Origin: Roseateles asaccharophilus | GTDB lineage: Bacteria > Pseudomonadota > Gammaproteobacteria > Burkholderiales > Burkholderiaceae_C | Direction: 5' to 3' | DNA: 43,082 bases | Assembly: GCF_004362405.1 (NCBI RefSeq) | Contig: NZ_SNXE01000009.1 | Location: forward strand, 149,555 to 192,636 | Part shown: positions 1 through 10,309 of the stretch, in pieces | Position numbering within the stretch: the stretch's first letter is position 1 | Layout: each line of letters opens with the position of its first letter | Notes under the pieces: generated by a model | The model's database searches: none | The model's input: only the letters and a program-made list of their open reading frames with translations | Told to the model about the DNA's origin: nothing | Translations under genes and position numbers: made by a program

Positions 1-114
1 CTTCGACAGCACGGTCGCGATAGCAGCCGTCAGCGTGGTCTTGCCGTGGTCAACGTGACCAATCGTGCCCACGTTCACGTGCGGCTTGGTACGTTCGAAC
101 TTGCCTTTTGCCAT
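1..114 (-). CDS. tuf: Elongation factor Tu, N-terminal fragment (runs off the window)
   Basis: Only the first 38 codons are present; the gene continues beyond the left edge. The product delivers aminoacyl-tRNA to the ribosome as a GTP-bound complex. The visible protein starts [20 protein letters not shown] and contains the GTPase P-loop GHVDHGKT at about residues 19-26, diagnostic of EF-Tu. The ATG lies at 112-114 with a GGAG-type ribosome site just upstream. It is the last gene of a tRNA-Tyr, tRNA-Gly, tRNA-Thr, tuf transcription unit, the order also seen at E. coli tufB. Whether a second tuf copy exists elsewhere cannot be seen here. Confidence 0.97.
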
Positions 115-158
115 CTTGCGCTCCTGGAGGCGAACAGATCAGAAGAGAAGGAAATTGG

Positions 159-233
<75 letters not shown>

Positions 234-302
234 ATCGACACAGGTTTGATGACAAGCATCAGCAAACCAGTGCCGACAACGACGACACAACTTCCAAGCC
301 TC

Positions 303-376
303 TGGAGCGGGAGACGGGAATCGAACCCGCGTCATTAGCTTGGAAGGCTAAGGTTCTACCATTGAACTACTCCCGC
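303..376 (-). tRNA. glyT: tRNA-Gly (anticodon TCC)
   Basis: Minus-strand cloverleaf with acceptor stem GCGGGAG paired to CTCCCGC, anticodon stem TTAGC/GCTAA around CTTCCAA (anticodon TCC), T-arm CGGG-TTCGATT-CCCG and an encoded CCA (303-305). It is the middle tRNA of the tRNA-tuf operon. Confidence 0.96.
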
Positions 377-431
377 CCGGGAGCATGGCCTGGACCCTGC
401 CGCTACGAACAAGATCGCATGCTGTTTGCCT

Positions 432-517
432 TGGTGGAGGAGGCTGGATTCGAACCAGCGTACGCGTTAGCGGGCAGATTTACAGTCTGCTGCCTTTAAC
501 CACTCGGCCACCCCTCC
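432..517 (-). tRNA. tyrU: tRNA-Tyr (anticodon GTA)
   Basis: Class II tRNA on the minus strand: acceptor GGAGGGG, anticodon stem GCAGA/TCTGC around CTGTAAA (anticodon GTA), a long variable arm, T-arm GCTGG-TTCGAAT-CCAGC and an encoded CCA (432-434). It is the promoter-proximal gene of the tRNA-tuf unit. Confidence 0.96.
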
Positions 518-531
518 GAGGCAAGCCCTAG

Positions 532-559
532 ACTATAGCACAGCAATTTTTCCGTGCAA
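532..559 (-). promoter_or_regulatory. Sigma-70 promoter of the tRNA-tuf operon
   Basis: On the minus strand a -35 box TTGCAC (554-559) and a -10 box TATAGT (532-537) are separated by 16 bp, 14 bp upstream of tRNA-Tyr. The bases after the -10 (CTAGGGC) are GC-rich, as in stringently controlled stable-RNA promoters. The boxes are seen directly; stringent control is inferred. Confidence 0.75.
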
Positions 560-967
560 ACGATTTTTCCAAGTTTTTTGCAAAGACCCGCCCCAAGGCC
601 GATGCACACAAGCTAAAGACACCGCAGCACAAGCCCGGCCGACATCGAATACATCCCAGGCGAACACCACCTGCCACCCCAAGACCACTCATGAATACCA
701 GTTGACTACCAAGCTTGCCAACATCACAGCCCGAACACCCCGAAACGCCCGTCTGATGCGGGTCGCGCGCCCGCCACAGCAGGGAAAACACGGCCCCAAA
801 ACTGGTAGCAAAGTGGCACTAGCCGCCGTTATAGTGGCATGGCATTGGTTGCATCAAGGTGCATCTTGGGGGCACCAGGCGCATGCCGCTTCCTGATAGG
901 CATGAGCCCCGGTTCCACTTCGTAACAGGCCCTATACGAATCAACAGGCCATATCGAGGAGCAGTTC
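560..967. other. Intergenic region upstream of the TonB receptor
   Basis: No convincing gene. AT-rich tracts near 541-585 flank the tRNA promoter. The right part is the control region of the receptor gene and holds two stretches resembling the operator of the facing nag operon (802-822 and 834-854): TGG triplets 11 bp apart in the same orientation. No clear -35/-10 pair for the receptor was found by eye. Confidence 0.5.
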
Positions 968-3613
968 ATGAAGGTCACAAAGACCCCTATCGCGGCCGCC
1001 GTGTCGCTGACCCTGCTGAGCGCAGCGTTCGGCGTGCAAGCGCAAGAAGCAAAGAAGGAAGCCGCCCAGCTGGATCAGGTAGTGATCACCGGCATCCGCG
1101 CTTCGCTGGAAACGGCGACCAACATCAAGCGCAATGCCAGCGCCGTTGTTGATGCCGTGTCGGCCGAAGATGTGGGCAAGCTGCCCGACTCCGATGTGGG
1201 CCAAGCGCTCGGCCGCATTCCCGGCATCTCCGTGGGCCGCGCCTTCGGCCAAGGCGCTGCGGTTTCGATCCGTGGCACCGACCCGCAAATGACCTACACC
1301 ACGCTGAACGGCCAGACCATTGCGTCGACCGGCTGGTACGACCAGCTCTCGCTGGATCGCTCCTTCAACTACTCGCTCCTGCCTCCCGAATTGATCGGAG
1401 GCATGGAGGTCTACAAGTCCTCGCAGGCCAATTTGACCGAAGGCGGCATTGGCGGCACCGTGATTGTCAAGACCCGCAAGCCGCTTGACATGGACACAAG
1501 CGCCATCGTCAGTGCCAAGCTTGGCAAGGGCACGGTCAGCACGGATCTGAACAAGACCGTGTCCGGCCTGTTCAACTACAAGGATCCGAGCAAGCGCTTC
1601 GGCGTCATGATCGCAGGCGCCCTGGAGGATGGTGACTATCTTCGCCGCGGAACCGAGAGCTTCGTGGGTTGGGGCTCCTCGCTGCAGAACGTTACGTTCC
1701 TGCAAAAGCGCGAACGCAAGGCCCTGAATGTCGCCCTGCAGGCTCGCCCCACGGCTAGTCTCGACTTCAACCTGAACTATCTGAAGCTCGATCTCGCCGC
1801 AGACAACGGCAACACCAACCACTACATCTTCCAGGCCGGCGGCTCCGATATCTGCACGCAGAAGAACGTGGATGGCACTTGCATCTTCAGCACAGCAACC
1901 AAAGACAAAACCAACCCCGCCTTCGTGGAGACCTGGGCACGTTCGGCTTCTATGGCCTCTGAAAGTCTGAACCTGAACGGCTCGTTCAAGGGTGAGGGTT
2001 TCAAGGTCGACGGCACGGTCGGCACCACCAAGGCTACCGGCGGCACCAAGGCCACGACCAACTTCGGCTACTTCGGCGGCAAGCTGCCGGTGTGGACCGG
2101 CAGTGTGGATCAGACCGGCAAGCAAGTCGTCGTGTCGCCGAGCTCGGCTCAGGATGTGGATGTTTCCATGTTCCCGAGCAAAGTTGCCCCCTCCGGCGCA
2201 TGGGCAACCAGCCGTAGCCCGAATACCGACAAAGAGACCTACGCTCAAGTGGATCTGAGCAAGGATCTGAATTGGGGCGCGCTCAGTGCGTTCAAGGCCG
2301 GTGCACGCACGACAACGCACACCTTCCAGAAGCGGCAAGAGCGCTCGGTCATGGACAAGACGGGGACCGCTGCCAAGTTTGACGACGTGCTCAAGGAAGT
2401 CGACACCGCGGGCCTGTACAGCGGTACTCACCCGCAAGGTTCGCTCGGCTGGAACATGCCCAAGCCGAACATTGATGCCATGTTTGCTGGTACCTACCAG
2501 AGCGTCGTGGCTTGGATTGAGCAGCGTCCTGGCCGAGCCGACCTGGAAGAGAAGAACAACAGCCTCTACGGCATGTTTGAGTTTGACCAGGACAAGCTGC
2601 GCGGCAACTTCGGCCTGCGCTACGTCCACACCAAGGTGAGCAGCTCGGCCTACAAGTTCGACGCCACCCGGGTGACGCAAGCCGAGATCTTTGCCAAGAA
2701 GGACGTGGCACAGAATGATGGCTGGAGCCGCACCCTGTCGACGGACAAGGCCAGCTATAGCGACTGGCTGCCCAGCTTTAACGCAGCCTACGAACTGGAC
2801 CGCAACAGCATCGTTCGCTTTGCTGCCGCCAAGGCCATCACACGTCCGAACTTCGACAACATGTTCTATGGCAGCCAAGGTGGTTTTGGCGATAACGATC
2901 CGACCAACCAGAGCATCACCTTTGGCGATCCGGGCCTCAAGCCGATGAAGTCGAACCAATTCGACCTCAGCTATGAGTTCTACTACGGTCGTGGCAACAT
3001 GGTGTCGATCGGCGCCTTCTACAAGAGCATCAGCAACTTCGTGTCCACGAAGACTCTTGTCAACCAGAAGATTGGCGTGGCTGATCCGGTGGGCGGCGAC
3101 AACTGGACCGTCAATCGCTACATCAACGCTGGCGGCGGCAAGATCAAGGGCATCGAAGCCCAGATCAACCACAACTTCGGCGGCGGCTTCGGTACGGTGG
3201 CCAACTACACCTACTCCGACGCCACGGCACCTGCTGCCAGCTTCCAAGACGAGCTGAATGTGTTCACCGGATCTTCGAAGCACAACGTCAACTTGGTGGG
3301 CTATTACGAGACGGATAGCTACTCCGGTCGTCTGGCCTACAACTGGCGCTCGAAGTACATGGTTCGCGAAACCGGCTGGTACGGAAACCGCATGCACGAC
3401 CCCATTGGCTCCCTGGACCTGAGCTTGGGTTGGAACGTCACCAAAGACATCAAGCTGGGCTTTGAAGCCATCAATCTGCTGAAGTCCGATGACATCCAGT
3501 ATGGTGCCGCCGGCAGCAAGACCACGGTCAAGCCCGAGCTGAAGAACGGCTATCCGGCCTGGTCTTACAAGGGTGAGATCACCTACCGCTTTGGCGTCAC
3601 TGCCAAGTTCTAA
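968..3613 (+). CDS. TonB-dependent receptor, probably for GlcNAc oligosaccharides
   Basis: Outer-membrane, TonB-energised uptake protein of 881 aa. Residues 1-26 are a signal peptide ending AQA. A TonB-box-like segment (DQVVITGIR) lies near residues 36-44, followed by the plug (residues about 55-175, with VSIRGTDPQMTYTTLNGQ). The rest is a 22-strand-type barrel ending in RFGVTAKF with a terminal Phe, as expected for outer-membrane insertion. The ATG follows GAGGAG by 6 bp. The form matches the long 'TonB-dependent receptor' class paired with sugar operons in Xanthomonas and Caulobacter. The substrate is inferred only from the adjacent GlcNAc operon. A terminator follows directly. Confidence 0.93.
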   Translation: MKVTKTPIAAAVSLTLLSAAFGVQAQEAKKEAAQLDQVVITGIRASLETATNIKRNASAVVDAVSAEDVGKLPDSDVGQALGRIPGISVGRAFGQGAAVSIRGTDPQMTYTTLNGQTIASTGWYDQLSLDRSFNYSLLPPELIGGMEVYKSSQANLTEGGIGGTVIVKTRKPLDMDTSAIVSAKLGKGTVSTDLNKTVSGLFNYKDPSKRFGVMIAGALEDGDYLRRGTESFVGWGSSLQNVTFLQKRERKALNVALQARPTASLDFNLNYLKLDLAADNGNTNHYIFQAGGSDICTQKNVDGTCIFSTATKDKTNPAFVETWARSASMASESLNLNGSFKGEGFKVDGTVGTTKATGGTKATTNFGYFGGKLPVWTGSVDQTGKQVVVSPSSAQDVDVSMFPSKVAPSGAWATSRSPNTDKETYAQVDLSKDLNWGALSAFKAGARTTTHTFQKRQERSVMDKTGTAAKFDDVLKEVDTAGLYSGTHPQGSLGWNMPKPNIDAMFAGTYQSVVAWIEQRPGRADLEEKNNSLYGMFEFDQDKLRGNFGLRYVHTKVSSSAYKFDATRVTQAEIFAKKDVAQNDGWSRTLSTDKASYSDWLPSFNAAYELDRNSIVRFAAAKAITRPNFDNMFYGSQGGFGDNDPTNQSITFGDPGLKPMKSNQFDLSYEFYYGRGNMVSIGAFYKSISNFVSTKTLVNQKIGVADPVGGDNWTVNRYINAGGGKIKGIEAQINHNFGGGFGTVANYTYSDATAPAASFQDELNVFTGSSKHNVNLVGYYETDSYSGRLAYNWRSKYMVRETGWYGNRMHDPIGSLDLSLGWNVTKDIKLGFEAINLLKSDDIQYGAAGSKTTVKPELKNGYPAWSYKGEITYRFGVTAKF

Positions 3614-3638
3614 ATGCCCCGTTAGCATCTGGACAGAA

Positions 3639-3663
3639 GCCCGGCCACGGCCGGGCTTTTTTT
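3639..3663 (+). terminator. Rho-independent terminator after the TonB receptor
   Basis: Perfect 8-bp stem GCCCGGCC/GGCCGGGC followed by seven T residues, 26 bp after the receptor stop codon. It separates the receptor from the halogenase-like gene, so the latter needs read-through or its own promoter. Confidence 0.9.
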
Positions 3664-3752
3664 CGTCCGAGCAGGGGCGGCCTCAGTGCGGCCGAGGGTT
3701 CAGCGCCGTGGGAGCCGCCCCGCCAACCCAGCAATCGACTGGAGCGCCTCCT

Positions 3753-5285
3753 ATGAAAATCAAACGCATCGCCATCGTCGGCGGCGGAACCGCCGGCTGG
3801 CTGGCCGCCAACCATCTTGGCCGGGAGCTGCATGGCGACCGCGAAGTTGAAATCACGGTCATCGAATCCGACGAGGTACCCATCATTGGCGTCGGCGAGG
3901 GCACGGTGCCCTCCATCAAAACCTCGCTGCGCAAATTCGGCATCTCGGAGCTGGACCTGCTGCTGTCGTGCGAGACGACGCTGAAGACCGGCATCAAGTT
4001 CTCTGGCTGGCTGGACGCGCAACGTCACGGTGCCGGACATCACTACTACCACCCGTTCAGCACCCCATTCCCCGAGGGTCTCGATCTGACGCCAAGTTGG
4101 CTGCTACAGGGCCGCCGACCGGACTATCAGGATGTGTCGATCGCGGCGCGGCTGTCCGAAGCCGGGCTTTGCCCCAAGCGCATCGAGTCCCCGCCCTACG
4201 AGGGCGAAGTCGACTACGCCTACCACGTCAACGCCTATCAGTTCGCCCGCCTGCTGGCGCGCAATGCGCAGGCCCGCTTCGGGATCAGGCACGTGGTCGG
4301 GACCATCATCGGGGCGGACCGCGACGAGACGGGGAAGGTCAGCGCTCTGCGGATGAAGACGGGCGAGCGACTCGGCTTCGACTTCTACGTCGATTGCAGC
4401 GGCTTCGCTTCAATCCTGACGCAACAGACGTTGCGCGTGCCTTTCGTGGACAAGTCGCACCAGGTGCTAACCGACACCGCCCTGGTGCAGCAGGTGCCGT
4501 TCGAGGCCACGGCAGCGATCCCCCCGTACACACTGGCTCAAGCGCACCGCGCCGGCTGGATATGGGACATCCCGGTGCTGCAGCGCCGCGGCACGGGCTT
4601 TGTCTACTCAAGCCGCCACATGTCGGAAGACGAGGCGGTCAGAACCTTCGCCGCCTATCTCGGTCGCTCCGAGGCGGACTTCCAGCCGCGCAAAATCCGT
4701 ATGCAGATCGGTTTCCGCCAGCAATTCTGGGTCAGCAACTGCGTCGCCTTGGGCTTAGCTCAGGGCTTTGTCGAGCCCCTGGAAGCCACGTCGATTCTGC
4801 TGACGGACTTCACGGCCGACCTGCTGGCCAAGAACTTCCCGCGCGAACATGGCGACGAAGCCCGGCTCCAGCCGCATTTCAACCGCCTAGCGCAGAATGC
4901 CTGGGAGCGGGTCATCGACTTCGTGCAGATGCACTATCACCTGTCAGACCGCGACGACTCGGCCTTCTGGCGCGACTGCCGCTACGGCACTCATCTGTCG
5001 GACCTGCTGCAGGAGCGCCTGGACACGTGGCGCCTGCGACCTCCGATTGCCTCGGACTTCGCCAGCCGCTTCGAGATGTTCAATGTGGAGAACTTCCTCT
5101 ACGTGCTGTATGGCATGAAGTTCCCGACTCGGGGCTTCCCGGTATCGCCCAAGGAACTCGACAGCAGCGCCGCCCAGTTCGTCGGACTACAGGCGTGCAC
5201 CGACCAGCTTGCCTCGGAACTGCTGCCGCACGGCCACTGGTTGCGGGAACTGCATGCGGCCCTGGCCGCACAAGGCACGCCATGA
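3753..5285 (+). CDS. Tryptophan-halogenase-like flavoprotein
   Basis: A 510-aa protein of the flavin-dependent halogenase family. It begins MKIKRIAIVGGGTAGW, an FAD-binding GxGxxG fold; start ATG chosen because this motif immediately follows it and GGAG lies 9 bp upstream. The halogenase signature W-x-W-x-I-P is present (WIWDIP), as are the Lys of the ETTLKTGIKF segment and the Glu of EPLEATSI, which match catalytic residues of PrnA-type enzymes. Real halogenases act on tryptophan in secondary metabolism. Members located beside TonB receptors and sugar operons, as here, have no proven halogenating role, so the substrate is unknown. It converges with the nagX-like gene, 36 bp away. Confidence 0.9.
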   Translation: MKIKRIAIVGGGTAGWLAANHLGRELHGDREVEITVIESDEVPIIGVGEGTVPSIKTSLRKFGISELDLLLSCETTLKTGIKFSGWLDAQRHGAGHHYYHPFSTPFPEGLDLTPSWLLQGRRPDYQDVSIAARLSEAGLCPKRIESPPYEGEVDYAYHVNAYQFARLLARNAQARFGIRHVVGTIIGADRDETGKVSALRMKTGERLGFDFYVDCSGFASILTQQTLRVPFVDKSHQVLTDTALVQQVPFEATAAIPPYTLAQAHRAGWIWDIPVLQRRGTGFVYSSRHMSEDEAVRTFAAYLGRSEADFQPRKIRMQIGFRQQFWVSNCVALGLAQGFVEPLEATSILLTDFTADLLAKNFPREHGDEARLQPHFNRLAQNAWERVIDFVQMHYHLSDRDDSAFWRDCRYGTHLSDLLQERLDTWRLRPPIASDFASRFEMFNVENFLYVLYGMKFPTRGFPVSPKELDSSAAQFVGLQACTDQLASELLPHGHWLRELHAALAAQGTP

Positions 5286-5321
5286 CTCGGCAAGGCGGCC
5301 GGGCATTGCCGGCCGCCATCA

Positions 5322-6395
5322 TCAGACCTTGATATAGATCCGTCGCCTATCCAGCTCGCGCACCACCAGCGCCCAGACCAGCACAAAGCACAGCGCGAAA
5401 GCCAGGGAGGCCGCGAAGGGATCGACGGCGCGAGCAAGCCAGCCCAGGCCCAGCGTGTAGATCGGCTTGGCCCAGCCCATGCCCTCCAGCACAACGGCCA
5501 TCACCCAGGCCCCGGCATAGGCCGCGATGGCATTCACGCCAAAGCTGCGGCCCAGAGCCGGCCAGCCGTGACGGTCCACCAGCTGGTGGGCGGCCAGCAG
5601 CGCCAGGGCGGCCCAGCCACCGGTCCACAGCACGAAGCTGCTGGTCCAGAGCTGCTTGTTCCAGGGCAGCAAGCCCTGCGCCGCGTAGCCCAATGCAAGG
5701 GCTGCCAGGCCCAGCAGGCACAGGCGCCCGGTGTGGCCGCGGCGCAGCCATTCACCGGCACGCAGCCCCAGCAGGCAGCTGGCCCAGGCACCCAGGGTGC
5801 TGAGCAGGCCCTCGGGTTCGTGCGCCAGGCCTCGCGCCGCATCCCACTGATAGGCCAGGGGCCCGAGCAAGACGCTGTCCCAGCGGGCGGCCAGGTTGCC
5901 GGCCTGGCTCAGATCGCCGCCGGCCAGGAGCAGCCCGCCGTAGCCGACCAGCAAGAGGCTCAGCAAGGCCCATTGCAGGCTGGCGCGCAGATACAGGGCC
6001 ACCAGACCCGTGAGCGCAAAGCAGATGCCTATGCGCTGCAGCACGCCCATCAGCCGGAAGTGCGGCTTGTCCATCAGCCACCAGGCCAGGGCATGCAGCA
6101 CCAGGCCCAGCAGCAGTATGCGCAGGGCGCGCTCAAGCACGGTACGGGCCATCGGCGCCTTGGGCGCACCGGCCTCGATACGCCCGCCCATGCTCAGGGC
6201 GATGGAGACGCCGACGATGAAAAGAAAGAAGGGAAAGATCAGGTCGGTCGGCGTGCAGCCGTGCCAGGCCGCATGCTGCAGCGGGGCATAGACATGGCCC
6301 CAATCGCCGGGGTTGTTGACCAGCAGCATGGCGGCCACCGACAGGCCGCGCAGCGCATCGACCGAGCCCAGACGCTGATTCTTCGGATCACTCAT
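5322..6395 (-). CDS. nagX: NagX-like membrane acyltransferase (DUF5009 family)
   Basis: A 357-aa polytopic membrane protein, about ten hydrophobic segments, beginning MSDPKNQRLGSVDALRGLSV. The N-terminal 'R.xSVDxLRGxxxxxMxxVN' pattern and the HxGxTPxDLIFPFFLFIxG block are typical of the heparan-alpha-glucosaminide N-acetyltransferase/NagX family. Relatives in Xanthomonas and Shewanella GlcNAc loci are called NagX and are thought to acetylate or move amino sugars at the inner membrane; the activity here is inferred. It is the last gene of the minus-strand nag operon, 54 bp after the GH16 gene. Confidence 0.85.
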   Translation of the reverse strand: MSDPKNQRLGSVDALRGLSVAAMLLVNNPGDWGHVYAPLQHAAWHGCTPTDLIFPFFLFIVGVSIALSMGGRIEAGAPKAPMARTVLERALRILLLGLVLHALAWWLMDKPHFRLMGVLQRIGICFALTGLVALYLRASLQWALLSLLLVGYGGLLLAGGDLSQAGNLAARWDSVLLGPLAYQWDAARGLAHEPEGLLSTLGAWASCLLGLRAGEWLRRGHTGRLCLLGLAALALGYAAQGLLPWNKQLWTSSFVLWTGGWAALALLAAHQLVDRHGWPALGRSFGVNAIAAYAGAWVMAVVLEGMGWAKPIYTLGLGWLARAVDPFAASLAFALCFVLVWALVVRELDRRRIYIKV

Positions 6396-6449
6396 ACAAC
6401 TTGCTCAAGCACGCAGACCCGCGGCACCGCGAGGCCGGCGGGTCAGGGT

Positions 6450-7370
6450 TCAAAAATCGCAGCGGCTCTCCAGCGCGGGCTGGGCGGCCGGCACCTGATC
6501 CAGGCGCGCGGTACCGGCACGGCGCAGGGCTGCCACCTCGGCCATTACCTGCTCGGGCGAGAGCCGGGCATTGCGCGCATGGAAGACCCAATCCACGTCC
6601 TGCTCCCAGACGCGGGCCTCGGCGCTTGCAGGCAAGAGACCGCCGGGCGAGAACCAGAGATTGAAATTGATGGACATGGGCGACACCGGATAGTTGCGCC
6701 CCCCATGCTCGGCCACCTGCCGCCCATTGACGAAGAGGCGAGTACGGCCATCCAGGATCTGCATCATCAGCACCTGCCAGCCATCCAGGGAGCCGAACTC
6801 CTCGTGCGCCTGGTTGTAGGCCTTCCAGGGCTGCAGCTGCACCGTCTGCCAGCTGATGCCGTACAGCCGCGTCTTCTCGCTGCCCCAGCCGCCATTGGGC
6901 AGGTACTCCCAGTCCAGCTCGCTGAACTCGGGGTCGAAGTCGAAACGCAAGGGGCTGACCACATAGAAGGTCTGGATCACCGGGTCGCCGTCCACACCCT
7001 GGCGAGGTGCATCCCGGAAACGCAGCCGGGCCGCATAAGTGCCCTCCAGATACTTGCGCTGATGGCAGAGCTGCACCTGCTCGGTGCCGGCGGCGCGGCC
7101 ATCGGTGCGCGCCTGCAGCCGCAGCAGGCGATTGCCGCGCAGCGACTCATCGTCCAGCAGGCTCAGGCCCTCGGGCGACCAGCGTGCGCCTTCTATGCCG
7201 GGGTGCCCAGCCTGGCTGCGCGGCGTCCAGCCGCCCTCGCGCTGCAGCTGCTGCGTCGTGGCGTAGGAAAAGTCGTCAAAAAAAACCTGCCCGGCTTGCG
7301 CCGCGGCAGGTTGGCAAAACAGCATGGCAATCGCGCCGGTCAGCGCCGCCATAGCCCCTCTCAAAATCAT
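6450..7370 (-). CDS. Secreted GH16-family glycoside hydrolase
   Basis: A 306-aa protein. The start at 7370 (MILRGAMAALTG) is preferred because GAGGAG lies 9 bp upstream and a clean signal peptide follows, ending QPAAAQA. The clan-B catalytic motif appears as E-L-D-W-E at residues 151-155, with Glu151 as predicted nucleophile, Asp153 as helper and Glu155 as acid/base. The surrounding jelly-roll pattern (WQVLMMQILDG..., NFNLWFSPGG) also fits GH16. GH16 members cut beta-1,3/1,4 glucans, agar, carrageenan, keratan or mucin O-glycans; none is a classic chitinase. Its place in a GlcNAc operon suggests a GlcNAc-containing polymer as substrate (inference). Trp between Asp and the last Glu is uncommon. 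Confidence 0.85.
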   Translation of the reverse strand: MILRGAMAALTGAIAMLFCQPAAAQAGQVFFDDFSYATTQQLQREGGWTPRSQAGHPGIEGARWSPEGLSLLDDESLRGNRLLRLQARTDGRAAGTEQVQLCHQRKYLEGTYAARLRFRDAPRQGVDGDPVIQTFYVVSPLRFDFDPEFSELDWEYLPNGGWGSEKTRLYGISWQTVQLQPWKAYNQAHEEFGSLDGWQVLMMQILDGRTRLFVNGRQVAEHGGRNYPVSPMSINFNLWFSPGGLLPASAEARVWEQDVDWVFHARNARLSPEQVMAEVAALRRAGTARLDQVPAAQPALESRCDF

Positions 7371-7433
7371 CGGCTCACTCCTCAATGCCGGCACCCATCT
7401 GCTGGCGCACGGCGGACGGACTTGGCTGGGCGC

Positions 7434-8759
7434 TCAGCGGCCGGCTGCGGCTTGGGCCCCAGCACCTTCTTGCTGGGCCGTCGCCGCGGGGCTCTGTGCC
7501 TCGCCGCTCGCGGGAATACGCACAAACAGCAGCAGCAGCAGGGCCGGCACGCCGCAGACGATGGTCCACAGGAAGAAGTCCTGGTAACCCATGGCCAGCT
7601 GGATGTCGCCGCTGATGGTCTTGCTGAAGATGAAACCCAGCTGCATCACGCCCGAGCCCAGGGCGTAGTGCGCCGTCTGGAACTTGCCCGGCGCCACCGC
7701 CTGCATGATGTAGAGAATCATGCCCACGAAGCCGAAGCCATAGCCAAACATCTCGATGCCCACGGCCAGGCCGATGTGGAACACATCCTCCGGCATGGTG
7801 GCCGCCAGGTAGTAGAAGGTCACATTGGGCACGGCCATGGCCACGATCAGCACCGGCATGGCGCGCTTTAGGCCCAGCCAGCTGGTGAAGTAGCCCCCCA
7901 AGATGCTGCCCACCAGAAAGGCTGCGGTACCCACGGTGCCGTAGACGCCGCCGATCTGCTCGGTACTCAGCCCCAGACCACCGCTCTCGCGCGCTTCCTT
8001 CAGGAACAGCGGGCCGATGGTCTGCACCTGACCTTCGGCGAAGCGGAACAGCACGATGAAGAGAATGGCCATCCAGATGCCGGGCTTTTGCAGAAAGTCT
8101 GCAATCACCTCGCGCAGGGTGCGCCAGATGCCGGACGCGGTCAGGTCCGCATGCTCGGTGTTCAGCGTGCCCGGCAGGGCCCAGGCGTTGTAGCTGGCCA
8201 GCAGGGCCAGCAGCACGGCCAGCAGGACAAAGATCACCGACCACGCATTCATCACGCCGACCGTGCGCTCCAGATAGCCGGCCAGCACCAGCAAGCCCCC
8301 CAGGGTGAGGAACTTCGAGGCATTGAAGAAGGCGCCCTGCCAGCCGGCATAGGCGGCCTGCTGCTTGGCGTCCAGGCTGGCCATATAGAGGCCGTCGCAG
8401 GCGATATCGTGCGTGGCCGAGGCATAGGCCAGCAGAAAGAGCACGGCAATGCTGGCCGCAAACCACATGGGCAGCTGCAGGGCCACGGCCATCAGGCCCA
8501 GGCCCACCGCGCCGGTGAACTGCATGGCCACCACGATCAGCTTCTTGCTGCGCGCCAGCTCCAGAAAGGGGCTCCACAGCGGCTTGAAGGCCCAGGCCAG
8601 GCCCAGGGCGCCGGTCCAGCGTGCGATCTGGTCATTGGCCACGCCCATGTTCTTGAACATGAGTCCGGCGATCAACATCACCACAAAGAACTGCAGGCCC
8701 TGCACAAAGTACAGGCTGGGCACCCAACGGATGGGCGAGCGCAGAGGCGTCTGGGTCAT
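7434..8759 (-). CDS. MFS permease, probably amino-sugar uptake
   Basis: A 441-aa inner-membrane transporter with about 12 hydrophobic segments. The ATG at 8759 (MTQTPLRSPIRWVPSLYFVQGL) is preferred over an upstream in-frame TTG because the family starts near this motif. The pattern resembles AmpG/MFS carriers found in GlcNAc clusters of Xanthomonas and Caulobacter (often named NagP-like). Inferred role: moving GlcNAc or small GlcNAc oligomers from the periplasm to the cytoplasm. The C-terminal 25 residues are Ala/Gln-rich and of low complexity. It lies between nagZ (39 bp) and the GH16 gene (63 bp) in the operon. Confidence 0.88.
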   Translation of the reverse strand: MTQTPLRSPIRWVPSLYFVQGLQFFVVMLIAGLMFKNMGVANDQIARWTGALGLAWAFKPLWSPFLELARSKKLIVVAMQFTGAVGLGLMAVALQLPMWFAASIAVLFLLAYASATHDIACDGLYMASLDAKQQAAYAGWQGAFFNASKFLTLGGLLVLAGYLERTVGVMNAWSVIFVLLAVLLALLASYNAWALPGTLNTEHADLTASGIWRTLREVIADFLQKPGIWMAILFIVLFRFAEGQVQTIGPLFLKEARESGGLGLSTEQIGGVYGTVGTAAFLVGSILGGYFTSWLGLKRAMPVLIVAMAVPNVTFYYLAATMPEDVFHIGLAVGIEMFGYGFGFVGMILYIMQAVAPGKFQTAHYALGSGVMQLGFIFSKTISGDIQLAMGYQDFFLWTIVCGVPALLLLLFVRIPASGEAQSPAATAQQEGAGAQAAAGR

Positions 8760-8798
8760 GGCAGGGCCTTGGTCTGGGGGCGGTAGCCGGGTGAGCAA

Positions 8799-10298
<1,500 letters not shown>

Positions 10299-10309
10299 GC
10301 TCGTGGGAA

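Noticed and set aside
941-3628. An open frame of 895 codons antisense to the TonB receptor
   Set aside because: It is a mirror of the receptor's codon pattern in GC-rich DNA; the plus-strand product has a signal peptide, plug and barrel end, while the antisense product is low-complexity Val/Ala/His-rich.
5568-7871. A 767-codon plus-strand frame across nagX, the GH16 gene and part of the permease
   Set aside because: It crosses three well-supported minus-strand genes, and its product is Gln/Gly/Ala-rich with no domain.
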